Shown here: in pieces, positions 37,548 through 46,340 of the stretch | How the letters are laid out: every line of letters starts with the position of its first letter | How positions within the stretch are numbered: position 1 is the first letter of the stretch | NCBI GenBank assembly: GCA_905479065.1 | Contig: CAJQLB010000004.1 | Location: 1 to 64,000, forward strand | Direction of reading: 5' to 3' | DNA from: an uncultured Flavobacteriaceae bacterium | GTDB lineage: Bacteria; Bacteroidota; Bacteroidia; Flavobacteriales; Flavobacteriaceae | Length of the DNA stretch: 64,000 bases | Position numbers and translations under genes: made by a program | The notes under the pieces: model-generated | Database searches by the model: none | The model's input: only the letters and a program-made list of their open reading frames with translations | What the model was told of the DNA's origin: nothing

Positions 37548-37904
37548 TTAATTATCCTGATGGTCTTTTACAACCTTCTCATCTCGGTATTTACAGCAGG
37601 CATCTATACTATTATAAATTTCATCTTTTGCCTTCATTTCTTTCGTATCATGACCAACAGCAATAATGTTTTGTTTGATTTCTTTTAAAGTTGTTTTTTG
37701 TTCATCAAAAATTAATTTTAATTCATGAGACTTGACATTCCAATTGGCATATTTAACACCTTTTGTTTTAATAGAAGCTTTTTCAATTCTAGTTTTACAC
37801 ATCATACAAACACCATCTACTTCAATACTAGCTTTGGCATTTTTATTTTGTGCATCTCCAGCTGTTCCTAAAAACAGTAAACTAAGTAATACGATATTTT
37901 TCAT
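37548..37904 (-). CDS. Secreted HMA-domain metal-binding protein, 118 aa
   Basis: A signal peptide (ending GDAQ, residue ~19) is followed by a ferredoxin-like heavy-metal-associated domain. Its metal-binding loop is GVCMMCKTRI (Cys-x-x-Cys, residues ~32-35) and then strand-helix units (GVKYANWNVKSHELKLIF and LKEIKQNIIAVGHD). A second Cys pair lies at DACCKY. It resembles exported copper or mercury chaperones. It lies 5 bp after the TonB receptor, in one operon. Confidence 0.87.
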   Translation of the reverse strand: MKNIVLLSLLFLGTAGDAQNKNAKASIEVDGVCMMCKTRIEKASIKTKGVKYANWNVKSHELKLIFDEQKTTLKEIKQNIIAVGHDTKEMKAKDEIYNSIDACCKYRDEKVVKDHQDN

Positions 37905-37909
37905 AAATT

Positions 37910-40147
37910 TTAATTTATTTTAAACCTTATCCCAGTGTAATACATAGAACCAAAAATTGGTCCATAAACAAAATTTGCATCAAAATTTGAACTAAAAGGG
38001 TTATCAGCACTGATAATAGGATTCGATTGTTTTACGTTTGTTAAATTTTCGCCACCTAAATATACCTCAAATTTATTAGAAAATACTTTTGTTATTTGAG
38101 CATTTAAAGTTGAAAGAGTTGGCGTATAATTTGGTAATTGATAAAGTAATGGACTCGCTTGGGTTGAATAAAAACGCTGCTTACCAAGCCAATTAAACGT
38201 CGTATCAAATTTCCATTGAGAATTATTAACTGTTTTAAGAGTACTGTATGAAATATTTGTAAAAATACGATGTCTTGGTGTTAAAGGCTTCTCTAATTCA
38301 CCCGATTCATACTGGGTTTTTATATCGTAAAATTTATATGCTGCCCTTAAGTCAAACCTTTCAAAAACATTATAATTAAGTTCAATTTGAACACTATTCG
38401 AATAGCTTTTCCCTTTGAGGTTGTAAAAATTTACTTCTTGTGAATTTTCAAAATCAACAACAATCTGATTATTGAAATTAGTACGATAATAATCAATTAA
38501 AACATCAGCTTTTCTATCGAACAAATTAAATCCTTGTAAAAAAGAAACTCCATAATTCCAAGCAATTTCAGGCTCTAGTCCATAAACGGGACCACTCACG
38601 TTTCTAATATTAAATGTTCTTGATGACGCAAACATATTTTGGTTTTCAGCAAATATATTAGCGCTTCGTTTTCCTCTACCAAATGAGGCTCTCAAAGCAG
38701 AACGCTCCCAAGGCGTGTAACGCAAATGAAATCTTGGAGTTATAAAGGTCCCTAACAAATTGTGCGAATCTACTCTAACGCCAGCAGTTAAATTTAAATC
38801 GTCAATGTTATCAAATGTATATTCAAAAAAAGCTCCAAAAGATCTCTCCGTGCGTTTGTAATCATTATCAAGGACCTGCTCATCATAATTGTCATAAGTG
38901 AAAGACACTCCAGTTTTCACTTTGTGTCTTGAATCACCAATAATAGAATTATAGATAATATTTGAATAAATACTCTGGTGTTCAATATCATAATTATTAA
39001 GACCAAAATAGGATTCCTGATTGTGATTACTAAAAGCAAATTGAACACCCAAACTGTGATACGGAATATCAGGATTTACATAACCAAGTTTTCCTGAAAT
39101 TTCAAAACGCTCAGTATCAATTTCACTCCCCCACGAATTGGTGGTAAATTTGTCAGTGTTCGGATTGAAATTTAATTGGCCTGCTTGCTTTTGATCGTTT
39201 AAGATTCTGATGTTTAAAAAACTAACAAATCCATTCTCAAGATCGGTATATTGCCAACGATTCATGACATTAATTTGTTTTTGTAACGGCATGTCTAAAA
39301 ATGAATCATCATTTTTATCAAATTTCTTATCTCTCATATCCCCATGAATGTATAAACCAGAGCTCCACTTTTCATTCAAATTAGTATTAATATGAGTATT
39401 TAGCTCAATTCGACCATTTGCCGAAACATAGGTATTAAAAAAAAGCCTATTATCTTTTGTTGGCTTTTGGAGCTCTGCATTTATCTGACCCGCAATACTC
39501 TCAAAGCCATTTACAACACTCCCTGCTCCTTTTGTGATTTGGATACTTTCCACCCAGGTCCCTGGAATAAAACTTAATCCATAGGCCTGCGACGCACCAC
39601 GAATGGATGGAATGTTTTCTGTAGCTATTAAAATGTAAGGACTTGTAAGCCCCAGCATTTTTATTTGCTTTGACCCAGAGACTGCGTCTGCGAAATTAAC
39701 ATCAATTGAAGGGTTCGTCTCAAAGCTTTCAGCTAAATTACAACAAGCGGCTTTGAGCAATTCTTCACTGCTAATATTAATTATATTTTTTGCTTCAAAA
39801 TAAGAAGTGGCTGAAGCCTTTATTTTACCATTCAAAACCACCTCATCTAAAGTAGCCAACGGCCTCAACCTGTGTTGAATTACGTTTGAATTAGCAATAT
39901 CTAATGTGTCAGTTGAAAACCCAACATAGCTTATTATTAACTTTTTATATTCTTTTTTGTAGGGAATTGAAAACGCCCCATCTATGTCAGTAGAAATTCC
40001 AACAGTAGTATCTAGCCAAAAAATATTAGCTCCTGGTAATGGTATAATTTCATTACTATTATTTGCTTCCAAAACAACACCTTTAAGCTCTGCCTGTGCA
40101 AAAACTAACATTGGTGTAATTAAGAAAATGAAAATTATATGTTTCAT
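37910..40147 (-). CDS. TonB-dependent outer-membrane receptor, 745 aa
   Basis: The ATG at 40147 gives a signal peptide (MKHIIFIFLITPMLVFAQ); a longer frame to 40216 was rejected. A carboxypeptidase-like (CarbopepD_reg) domain follows (ELKGVVLEANNSNEIIPLPGANIFWLDT), then the plug (SFETNPSIDVNFADAVSGSKQIKMLGL) and a 22-strand barrel ending GSMYYTGIRFKIN with a terminal aromatic pattern. With HMA and HYC_CC_PP neighbours it probably imports or exports-associates with a metal such as copper, as do CirA/OprC-like receptors. The specificity is inferred from context only. Confidence 0.9.
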   Translation of the reverse strand: MKHIIFIFLITPMLVFAQAELKGVVLEANNSNEIIPLPGANIFWLDTTVGISTDIDGAFSIPYKKEYKKLIISYVGFSTDTLDIANSNVIQHRLRPLATLDEVVLNGKIKASATSYFEAKNIINISSEELLKAACCNLAESFETNPSIDVNFADAVSGSKQIKMLGLTSPYILIATENIPSIRGASQAYGLSFIPGTWVESIQITKGAGSVVNGFESIAGQINAELQKPTKDNRLFFNTYVSANGRIELNTHINTNLNEKWSSGLYIHGDMRDKKFDKNDDSFLDMPLQKQINVMNRWQYTDLENGFVSFLNIRILNDQKQAGQLNFNPNTDKFTTNSWGSEIDTERFEISGKLGYVNPDIPYHSLGVQFAFSNHNQESYFGLNNYDIEHQSIYSNIIYNSIIGDSRHKVKTGVSFTYDNYDEQVLDNDYKRTERSFGAFFEYTFDNIDDLNLTAGVRVDSHNLLGTFITPRFHLRYTPWERSALRASFGRGKRSANIFAENQNMFASSRTFNIRNVSGPVYGLEPEIAWNYGVSFLQGFNLFDRKADVLIDYYRTNFNNQIVVDFENSQEVNFYNLKGKSYSNSVQIELNYNVFERFDLRAAYKFYDIKTQYESGELEKPLTPRHRIFTNISYSTLKTVNNSQWKFDTTFNWLGKQRFYSTQASPLLYQLPNYTPTLSTLNAQITKVFSNKFEVYLGGENLTNVKQSNPIISADNPFSSNFDANFVYGPIFGSMYYTGIRFKIN

Positions 40148-40250
40148 TGTTTGTGTTTTAAATAATTGAGATTTGAAAAAGTCCCCCTGATGAGAAAAAA
40201 TCAGGCGTTGACGCACAATAGAACAATTTGCGTCGTATTATTTAAAACAA

Positions 40251-40664
40251 TCAGATTAAAAAGTTTTGATTAACAATTAAGCGATTAACTATCAATTTTG
40301 GTGGCGAGTAATCATTAAAACTCTTTTTTGACAAAGGTTCAACACTAACAAGGTGATTAATTGATTGCGTAACTTCAAATAACGCGGTTTGAATATCCAT
40401 GCTCAAGTCATCGAAGTCGTGCATTAACAACTCATCTTGACCGGTCACAATATTCACCTCGTCCTTACAACACATTTTTTTTACAAATCCCTCTAAATCA
40501 ATACTAGAAGAATCCATATTACACTTATTAAGCTCAGAAAAAAGAGCGACGTCTATCAACTTATCACCACAAAAATGCTTTTCAATGGTGAATGACATGG
40601 TTGAGGACAAGACAATAAGTGCCAGAAAGACAGAGAACATCTTATGTAAAAAATGTTTAACCAT
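40251..40664 (-). CDS. HYC_CC_PP family exported protein, 137 aa
   Basis: A signal sequence (residues ~6-26, VFLALIVLSSTMSF) is followed by the motifs that name the family: EKHFCGDKL (the His-x-Cys part), KKMCCKDE (Cys-Cys) and YSPPKL (Pro-Pro). The usual Tyr between His and Cys is Phe. The family is typical of Bacteroidota and usually sits next to TonB receptors and metal chaperones, as here (about 100 bp upstream of the receptor). A metal-binding or metal-sensing role is likely but not shown. Confidence 0.8.
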   Translation of the reverse strand: MVKHFLHKMFSVFLALIVLSSTMSFTIEKHFCGDKLIDVALFSELNKCNMDSSSIDLEGFVKKMCCKDEVNIVTGQDELLMHDFDDLSMDIQTALFEVTQSINHLVSVEPLSKKSFNDYSPPKLIVNRLIVNQNFLI

Positions 40665-40720
40665 AATGCAAATGTATAAAAACTTAATTTAGGCTATCAT
40701 CAATTAATACAGTATTAACA

Positions 40721-41149
40721 TCAATTCTTCAACTTGTTGTAGTAAAAAGCTGGTAACAAAATAATTAGAATCACAGGTTGAATTAAAAATCTTCTCATAT
40801 TAAAGAATAAATAATAATCTTCTTGTTTTGGATTAACCACAAAATAAATAAAAGTAATTACTAGAAAACAATATGATATTACATAAATTAAACTTGCAAA
40901 TTTTACAATCCCTTTATCATTCCACACAATGTAAATAATGACCAATGAAATCAATGAGTTTAACATGTATCGAAGGGTTGTAAATAAGACCAACTTGAAT
41001 GTCTCTCGACGTGGTGAATCAATATATAAGTAATCATTTTTAAAAAAATTTAGATAAGGGTCATAAAATAAATGTTCTTCAAAAAATCTTATTAGAATTA
41101 AACACCCAACACCCAACACTATGAAAAAAAATTTTCTTGTTTTACTCAT
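40721..41149 (-). CDS. Exosortase F-associated membrane protein, 142 aa
   Basis: Four membrane helices with short loops: FFFIVLGVGCLILIRFFEE, LVLFTTLRYMLNSLISLVIIYI, ASLIYVISYCFLVITFIYFVV and FLIQPVILIILLPAFYYNK. The size, composition and position right after xrtF match the exosortase F-system-associated proteins of Flavobacteriia. It overlaps the end of xrtF by 8 bp. Role unknown; it may act with the transpeptidase or help a substrate in the membrane. Confidence 0.8.
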   Translation of the reverse strand: MSKTRKFFFIVLGVGCLILIRFFEEHLFYDPYLNFFKNDYLYIDSPRRETFKLVLFTTLRYMLNSLISLVIIYIVWNDKGIVKFASLIYVISYCFLVITFIYFVVNPKQEDYYLFFNMRRFLIQPVILIILLPAFYYNKLKN

Positions 41150-41693
41150 TTCTCTTATTAATCATATTTAATCTTCTCACCCACTTAACCCATAATAAAA
41201 ACACCATTCCATAAATAATTAGTGGAAAGACTATGGTATGTAAAATTTCATGATATGCAGGATAGTGATAGATGGCCAATGTTATGAGGACTATTCTTAA
41301 TAGATTCATAGAATAAATTAAAATGCTTCCAGCTATAATAAACATCAATGTCGATTGAATGTTATCTGCAAACGCAACAATGAACGAGGTGAATAAAATC
41401 AAAATACTTATCGAATTACAACCCTCAACAATTCTTGCTATATAAGTACCTTCTATGATGAGTTTAAGAGAAGCCTCTGATTCATGTGGAACAATACTTG
41501 ATTGATACCCCAACGAATTAATCAAGTTATCACAATGTTGAGCTACTAAATTAGTTGCGTAATCAGGAAAATATCGAAACCCTGTTGAAAACTCTAAATA
41601 ATATTTGTAAGCAATAGACAACAATGCATATGTGAATAAAAATAGCACAATGAATCTAATAACTAACTTGTATTTTGCGAAATATATTCCCAT
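41142..41693 (-). CDS. xrtF: Exosortase family protein XrtF
   Basis: 183 residues with several membrane helices. The exosortase triad is present: Cys92 in IVEGCNSISI, Arg133 in SMNLLRIVL and His152 in EILHTIVFP. Exosortases cut and sort proteins with a C-terminal motif-helix-basic tag. Here the family is XrtF, found in Flavobacteriia; no cognate tagged protein is visible in the window. It diverges from the GAF gene and is coupled to the associated membrane protein downstream. Confidence 0.9.
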   Translation of the reverse strand: MGIYFAKYKLVIRFIVLFLFTYALLSIAYKYYLEFSTGFRYFPDYATNLVAQHCDNLINSLGYQSSIVPHESEASLKLIIEGTYIARIVEGCNSISILILFTSFIVAFADNIQSTLMFIIAGSILIYSMNLLRIVLITLAIYHYPAYHEILHTIVFPLIIYGMVFLLWVKWVRRLNMINKRNE

Positions 41694-41772
41694 ATGTTTA
41701 AAGTTAAAATTACATAAACTGAAGAGGATTATAAGTATTTTTTAAATACTTTTATCTTAAATTAAAATTACA

Positions 41773-42246
41773 GTGATATTGAAAAACCTAAAAAAAGAAG
41801 TAATCGACATTGTTAATGATCAAAATAACTCCGTTGACGATCGTCTAAAATGCCTATGTAATCTACTTAAACAGCGCATTACTTACTACGATTGGGTAGG
41901 TTTTTATTTCAAAAATGGTGAAAAAAACGAACTCAAACTTGGGCCTTATGCCGGAGAACCAACAGACCACACTATTATTCCTTTTGGAAAAGGTATTTGT
42001 GGCCAGGTTGCTGTTAGTAATGAGAAATTTATTGTTCCAGATGTCTCAGCAGAAGACAACTACATTGCCTGTAGCTTGAGTGTCAAATCAGAAATTGTTG
42101 TTCCTGTTTTTGTAAATGGAGTCAACGTAGGTCAAATTGATATTGATTCTGAATCTGCAAATCCATTTTCTGAAAAAGATGAAGAACTTTTAGAATTTGT
42201 TTGTAGTCAAGTTTCAGGTATTCTACAGTTGTTAACAACTCCCTGA
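41773..42246 (+). CDS. GAF-domain protein, free methionine-R-sulfoxide reductase-like, 157 aa
   Basis: A single GAF domain: WVGFYF, LGPYAG, IPFGKGICGQVA, IVPDVSAEDNYIACSLSVKSEIVVPVF and GQIDIDSESANPFSEKDEE. This closely follows free methionine-R-sulfoxide reductases (E. coli MsrC/YebR), including the Cys in GKGICG and in YIACSL, the presumed nucleophile. The third Cys of the E. coli enzyme (its LGPFQGKIACVRI segment) is missing here. It may therefore reduce free Met-R-sulfoxide with a two-Cys mechanism, or only sense small molecules. The start GTG 41773 is not certain; TTG 41779 is an alternative. It diverges from xrtF. Confidence 0.8.
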   Translation: MILKNLKKEVIDIVNDQNNSVDDRLKCLCNLLKQRITYYDWVGFYFKNGEKNELKLGPYAGEPTDHTIIPFGKGICGQVAVSNEKFIVPDVSAEDNYIACSLSVKSEIVVPVFVNGVNVGQIDIDSESANPFSEKDEELLEFVCSQVSGILQLLTTP

Positions 42247-42251
42247 ATTCG

Positions 42252-42271
42252 TTAAAAAGTCCGTGGGCTTT
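42252..42271 (+). terminator. Weak terminator after the GAF gene
   Basis: A short hairpin (AAAAAGTC / GGCTTTTT with a G-T pair and a 4-base loop) and T run starts 5 bases after the stop codon. Confidence 0.5.
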
Positions 42272-42297
42272 TTAATAAAATAACTATACGGAATTCA

Positions 42298-42305
42298 TAA
42301 ATTTG
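42298..42305 (+). promoter_or_regulatory. -7 box of the purH promoter
   Basis: TAAATTTG matches TAnnTTTG exactly, 22 bp before the purH ATG. The -33 region is AT-rich without TTTG. Confidence 0.5.
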
Positions 42306-42327
42306 ATGGCTTATTAATACATCTATA

Positions 42328-43860
42328 ATGAGCAATACAAAACCTATAACATCGGCCCTTATTTCAGTTTTTAACAAAGAGGGATTACAACCTATTGTTG
42401 AGAAACTAAATGAGCAAAACGTTATCATCTATTCCACTGGAGGAACGCAACAATTCATTAATGAGCTAGGTATTGATGTTGTCCCTGTTGAAGACATTAC
42501 CTCCTACCCGTCAATTCTTGGAGGCAGAGTTAAAACTTTGCATCCTAAAGTGTTTGGAGGTATTCTAAATCGTCAAGATCATGTCAAGGACATGACTGAA
42601 ATATCCGAATTTGAAATTCCACAAATTGATTGTGTTATCGTGGACTTATATCCATTTGAAAAAACAGTAACCTCTGGTGCGTCGAAGCAGGATATTATCG
42701 AAAAAATAGATATTGGAGGTATTTCACTTATTCGAGCAGCTGCAAAAAATTACAATGATGTCATCTGCGTGTCATCTGTACAAGACTATCAAGAATTTTT
42801 GGAGTTAATTACATCTAACCATGGTCATACCACCATCAAAGACAGACGCTATTTCGCAACCAAATCCTTTAATGTTTCTTCTCACTACGATTCAGCTATT
42901 TTCACCTATTTTAATAAAACTCAGGATTTAAATTCACTAAAAATAAGTAACATTGAAGGTAAAGTGTTGCGATACGGTGAAAACCCACATCAAAGTGGCT
43001 TTTTTTATGGAGATTTTGAAGCCATATTTAATAAAATTCATGGAAAGGAACTTAGCTACAATAATCTGCTAGATGTAGACGCTGCAGTAAATCTCATGAA
43101 TGAATTTAAAGAAGAGTTGCCAACATTCGCAATTTTAAAACACAACAACGCGTGTGGTTTAGCCCAAAGAGCATCAATACACGAGGCTTACTTAGATGCG
43201 TTAGCTGGGGACCCGATCTCCGCCTTTGGTGGTATTTTAATCAGTAATACCGAAATAGATAAGACAACCGCTGAAGAAATTCACAAATTATTTTGTGAAG
43301 TTGTAATTGCGCCATCGTACTCCGAAGACGCAATCAACTTGTTAAAAGGTAAAAAAAATAGAATAATTTTAATCCAAAAAAAGATAGCACTTCCAAAATT
43401 AACGGTTAGAACCTGCCTAAATGGTAATTTAGTGCAATACAGAGATGACAAAACTGATTGTTTAGATGATTTAAAATATGCTACCAACAATGCACCATCA
43501 AGTGAAGAACTAGACGATTTATTATTCGCTTCAAAATTGTGTAAACACACCAAATCAAATACCATTGTTCTCGCAAAAAACAAGCAACTTTGTGCAAGTG
43601 GAACAGGTCAAACGAGTCGTGTTGACGCTCTAAATCAAGCGATAAACAAAGCAAAATCGTTTAAGTTTGATTTACAAGGTGCAGTTATGGCTAGTGATGC
43701 TTTTTTTCCCTTTCCTGATTGTGTTGAAATTGCTGATAAAGTGGGGATTTCAGCGATTATTCAACCAGGCGGATCCATAAAAGACCAATTGAGCATTGAT
43801 TATTGCAATCACAACGACATGTCGATGGTGATGACAGGCACAAGACATTTCAAGCATTAA
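42328..43860 (+). CDS. purH: Bifunctional purine biosynthesis protein PurH
   Basis: 510 residues. The N-terminal IMP cyclohydrolase domain (SVFNKEGLQPIV, STGGTQQFI, LGGRVKTLHPKVFGGIL, DLYPFEKTV, IDIGGISLIRAAAKN) is followed by the AICAR transformylase domain (LRYGENPHQSGFF, GKELSYNNLLDVDAA, LKHNNACGLA, GDPISAFGGI, SDAFFPFPD, IIQPGGSIKD, GTRHFKH). It carries out the last two steps of IMP synthesis. It stands alone with its own promoter. The mre cluster starts 120 bp downstream. Confidence 0.97.
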   Translation: MSNTKPITSALISVFNKEGLQPIVEKLNEQNVIIYSTGGTQQFINELGIDVVPVEDITSYPSILGGRVKTLHPKVFGGILNRQDHVKDMTEISEFEIPQIDCVIVDLYPFEKTVTSGASKQDIIEKIDIGGISLIRAAAKNYNDVICVSSVQDYQEFLELITSNHGHTTIKDRRYFATKSFNVSSHYDSAIFTYFNKTQDLNSLKISNIEGKVLRYGENPHQSGFFYGDFEAIFNKIHGKELSYNNLLDVDAAVNLMNEFKEELPTFAILKHNNACGLAQRASIHEAYLDALAGDPISAFGGILISNTEIDKTTAEEIHKLFCEVVIAPSYSEDAINLLKGKKNRIILIQKKIALPKLTVRTCLNGNLVQYRDDKTDCLDDLKYATNNAPSSEELDDLLFASKLCKHTKSNTIVLAKNKQLCASGTGQTSRVDALNQAINKAKSFKFDLQGAVMASDAFFPFPDCVEIADKVGISAIIQPGGSIKDQLSIDYCNHNDMSMVMTGTRHFKH

Positions 43861-43980
43861 TTTTATAAAAAAACAAACTCATTTTAAAGATTTAGATGTT
43901 AAATTATATCGTATATTTTAGTACATTTACAAGCAAGCGTAAACGAACAGTAACAACCCTCACATAACTCATAAAAAAGC

Positions 43981-45009
43981 ATGGGATTTTTTGATTTCTT
44001 AACAGAAGAAATATCCATAGATTTAGGCACTGCAAATACTTTAATTATTCACAATGATAAAGTAGTTGTTGATAGCCCGTCGATCGTTGCTAGAGATCGT
44101 ATTTCTGGAAAAATAATTGCTGTTGGGAAAGAAGCCAATTTAATGCAGGGGAAAACACACGAAAATATCAAAACTATTAGGCCTTTAAAAGACGGTGTTA
44201 TAGCCGATTTTGATGCTTCGGAGCAAATGATTAGCATGTTTATCAAAAATATTCCTGCGCTAAAAAAGAAGCTTTTTACGCCCGCTTTAAGAATGGTTGT
44301 TTGTATTCCCTCTGGTATTACTGAAGTAGAGATGCGTGCTGTTAAAGAATCATGTGAACGCGTAAATGGCAAAGAAGTTTACTTGATACATGAACCCATG
44401 GCTGCTGCCATAGGTATTGGTGTTGACATCATGCAACCAAAAGGAAACATGATTGTTGATATTGGTGGAGGAACTACCGAAATTGCTGTGATTGCCTTAG
44501 GGGGTATTGTATGTGACAAATCTGTTAAAGTTGCTGGAGATGTATTTACAAATGACATCATCTATTACATGCGAACTCAACATAATTTATATGTAGGTGA
44601 CAGAACGGCTGAAAAAATTAAAATACAAATTGGAGCAGCAACTGAAGACCTCGAAATACCGCCAGAAGAGATGAGTGTTCAAGGTCGCGACCTTCTAACA
44701 GGTAAACCAAAACAAGTACAAATATCTTACAGAGAAATTGCAAAAGCTCTAGATAAATCCATTTTACGTGTTGAAGATTCTGTCATGGAGACCCTTTCTC
44801 AAACACCTCCAGAATTAGCTGCTGATATATATAATACTGGCATTTATTTAGCTGGTGGCGGTTCTATGCTTCGTGGTCTCGATAAGCGCCTTTCACAAAA
44901 AACTGATCTTCCAGTTTATATTGCAGAAGACCCTTTAAGGGCTGTTGTTAGGGGCACAGGTATCGTACTGAAAAATCTCCCTAAGTATAAAAGTGTATTG
45001 ATAAAATAG
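43981..45009 (+). CDS. mreB: Rod-shape actin homologue MreB
   Basis: 342 residues, actin fold: phosphate-1 loop IDLGTANTLI, the conserved SGITEVEMRAVKESCERVNGK segment, phosphate-2 NMIVDIGGGTTEIAV and the adenosine motif YLAGGGSMLRGLDKRL. It polymerises under the inner membrane and guides side-wall synthesis by RodA and PBP2, encoded in the same cluster. It is followed by mreC after 13 bp. A possible -7 region TATATTTTA lies about 70 bp upstream, in the 120-bp spacer after purH. Confidence 0.97.
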   Translation: MGFFDFLTEEISIDLGTANTLIIHNDKVVVDSPSIVARDRISGKIIAVGKEANLMQGKTHENIKTIRPLKDGVIADFDASEQMISMFIKNIPALKKKLFTPALRMVVCIPSGITEVEMRAVKESCERVNGKEVYLIHEPMAAAIGIGVDIMQPKGNMIVDIGGGTTEIAVIALGGIVCDKSVKVAGDVFTNDIIYYMRTQHNLYVGDRTAEKIKIQIGAATEDLEIPPEEMSVQGRDLLTGKPKQVQISYREIAKALDKSILRVEDSVMETLSQTPPELAADIYNTGIYLAGGGSMLRGLDKRLSQKTDLPVYIAEDPLRAVVRGTGIVLKNLPKYKSVLIK

Positions 45010-45022
45010 CAACTCTTAACTA

Positions 45023-45841
45023 ATGCAGCAAATCGTTAATTTTTTAATACGGAACAAAAATTTTCTTTTGTTTCTAACGCTCTTTTGTCTATCCTTATTT
45101 TTTACAATACAGTCGCATTCATATCATAAAAGTAAATTTATCAACTCTGCCAATGTCATTTCAGGGGGGACTTATAATGTCATGAATAATATCAATCAAT
45201 ATTTTAATTTAAAAGATGAAAATCGAATACTCCTTAATGAAAACAATCGATTAAAATCATTGCTTTTTAATCAGCAGACTCAAACTACTATCCCTGTAGA
45301 AATAGATTCACTGTTGGAAAAACGATATGTTGTGACTGCTGCTAAAGTGTTAAAAAATAGTTACTCGTTCACCAACAATTACATCACTATTAATAAAGGT
45401 GAAAGGGATGGTATTATTGAAGATTTGGGTGTTGTTTCCTCCCTTGGAGTAATTGGTATAATTGATAAAACCTCAACCAAGTACTCTAGGGTTTTATCTA
45501 TTTTAAATTCAAATTCAAGGGTTAATGCTCAATTAAAAAACACCAATCACTTTGGAACCTTAAAATGGAACGGTCAATCACCAAAAAATGCTCAATTAAC
45601 AGACATTCAAGGTTTAGCAAACATCTCCATCGGTGACACCATCGTTACAAGTGGTAATTCAATAATTTTTCCAAAAGGAATTTTAATAGGGGCTATTACC
45701 TCCTTTAAGTTGATTGAAACTGAAGATGTTTACAATATAAATGTTGAACTTTTTAATGACATGACTAACATGGGACATGTTCATGTAATTAATAACAAGG
45801 ATTCAAATGAGATTCTTAGCTTAAACGAATTGAATGAATAA
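45023..45841 (+). CDS. mreC: Rod-shape-determining protein MreC
   Basis: 272 residues. One membrane helix (FLLFLTLFCLSLFFTIQ, residues ~14-30), a short coiled coil with LKDENRILLNENNRLKSLL, then the two beta-barrel domains of MreC (INKGERDGIIEDLGVVSSLGVIG; GLANISIGDTIVTSG). It links the MreB filament to PBP2 in the periplasm. The end overlaps mreD by 8 bp. Confidence 0.95.
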   Translation: MQQIVNFLIRNKNFLLFLTLFCLSLFFTIQSHSYHKSKFINSANVISGGTYNVMNNINQYFNLKDENRILLNENNRLKSLLFNQQTQTTIPVEIDSLLEKRYVVTAAKVLKNSYSFTNNYITINKGERDGIIEDLGVVSSLGVIGIIDKTSTKYSRVLSILNSNSRVNAQLKNTNHFGTLKWNGQSPKNAQLTDIQGLANISIGDTIVTSGNSIIFPKGILIGAITSFKLIETEDVYNINVELFNDMTNMGHVHVINNKDSNEILSLNELNE

Positions 45842-46340
45842 CATTGTCACAATCAATATTTTGCGCTTTACAATACTCATTTTAGTTCAAGTATTGATTT
45901 TAAACAACATTAATTTTTTGGGCTACATCAATCCTTACGTTTACGTCTTGTTCATTTTGTTGTATCCAATCAAAAATAATCGTTTGGTTTTTATTTTTTT
46001 AAGTTTTTTACTTGGGCTTTTTGTAGACTTTTTTTTAGATTCAGGTGGAGTGAATGCTGCTGCGTGTGTTACTGTAGCATATATGCGGCCACTTATTCTT
46101 AAATTTTCTTTTGGAATGACATATGAACACCAAACAGTTAAGTTTAATAATGCAGAATTTGTCCAACGACTAACGTATTTTACAATTCTAATTTTTATCC
46201 ACCATGCCATCCTTTTCAGTTTGGAGATTTTTAATATTTCATACTTTTTGTTGATTTTAAAAAAATCAATATTTTCAACTGTTTTTACCGCCATACTCTG
46301 TCTTTTAATGACTGTAATCTTTAGCCATAAACGCACATGA
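45834..46340 (+). CDS. mreD: Rod-shape-determining protein MreD
   Basis: 168 residues with five or six membrane helices and a charge-poor sequence; FLGYINPYVYVLFILLYP near the start and LGLFVDFFLDSGGVNAAA in the middle match the MreD family. It overlaps mreC by 8 bp and PBP2 by 4 bp (ATGA), so translation is coupled. It is needed for the elongation complex. Confidence 0.92.
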   Translation: MNNIVTINILRFTILILVQVLILNNINFLGYINPYVYVLFILLYPIKNNRLVFIFLSFLLGLFVDFFLDSGGVNAAACVTVAYMRPLILKFSFGMTYEHQTVKFNNAEFVQRLTYFTILIFIHHAILFSLEIFNISYFLLILKKSIFSTVFTAILCLLMTVIFSHKRT

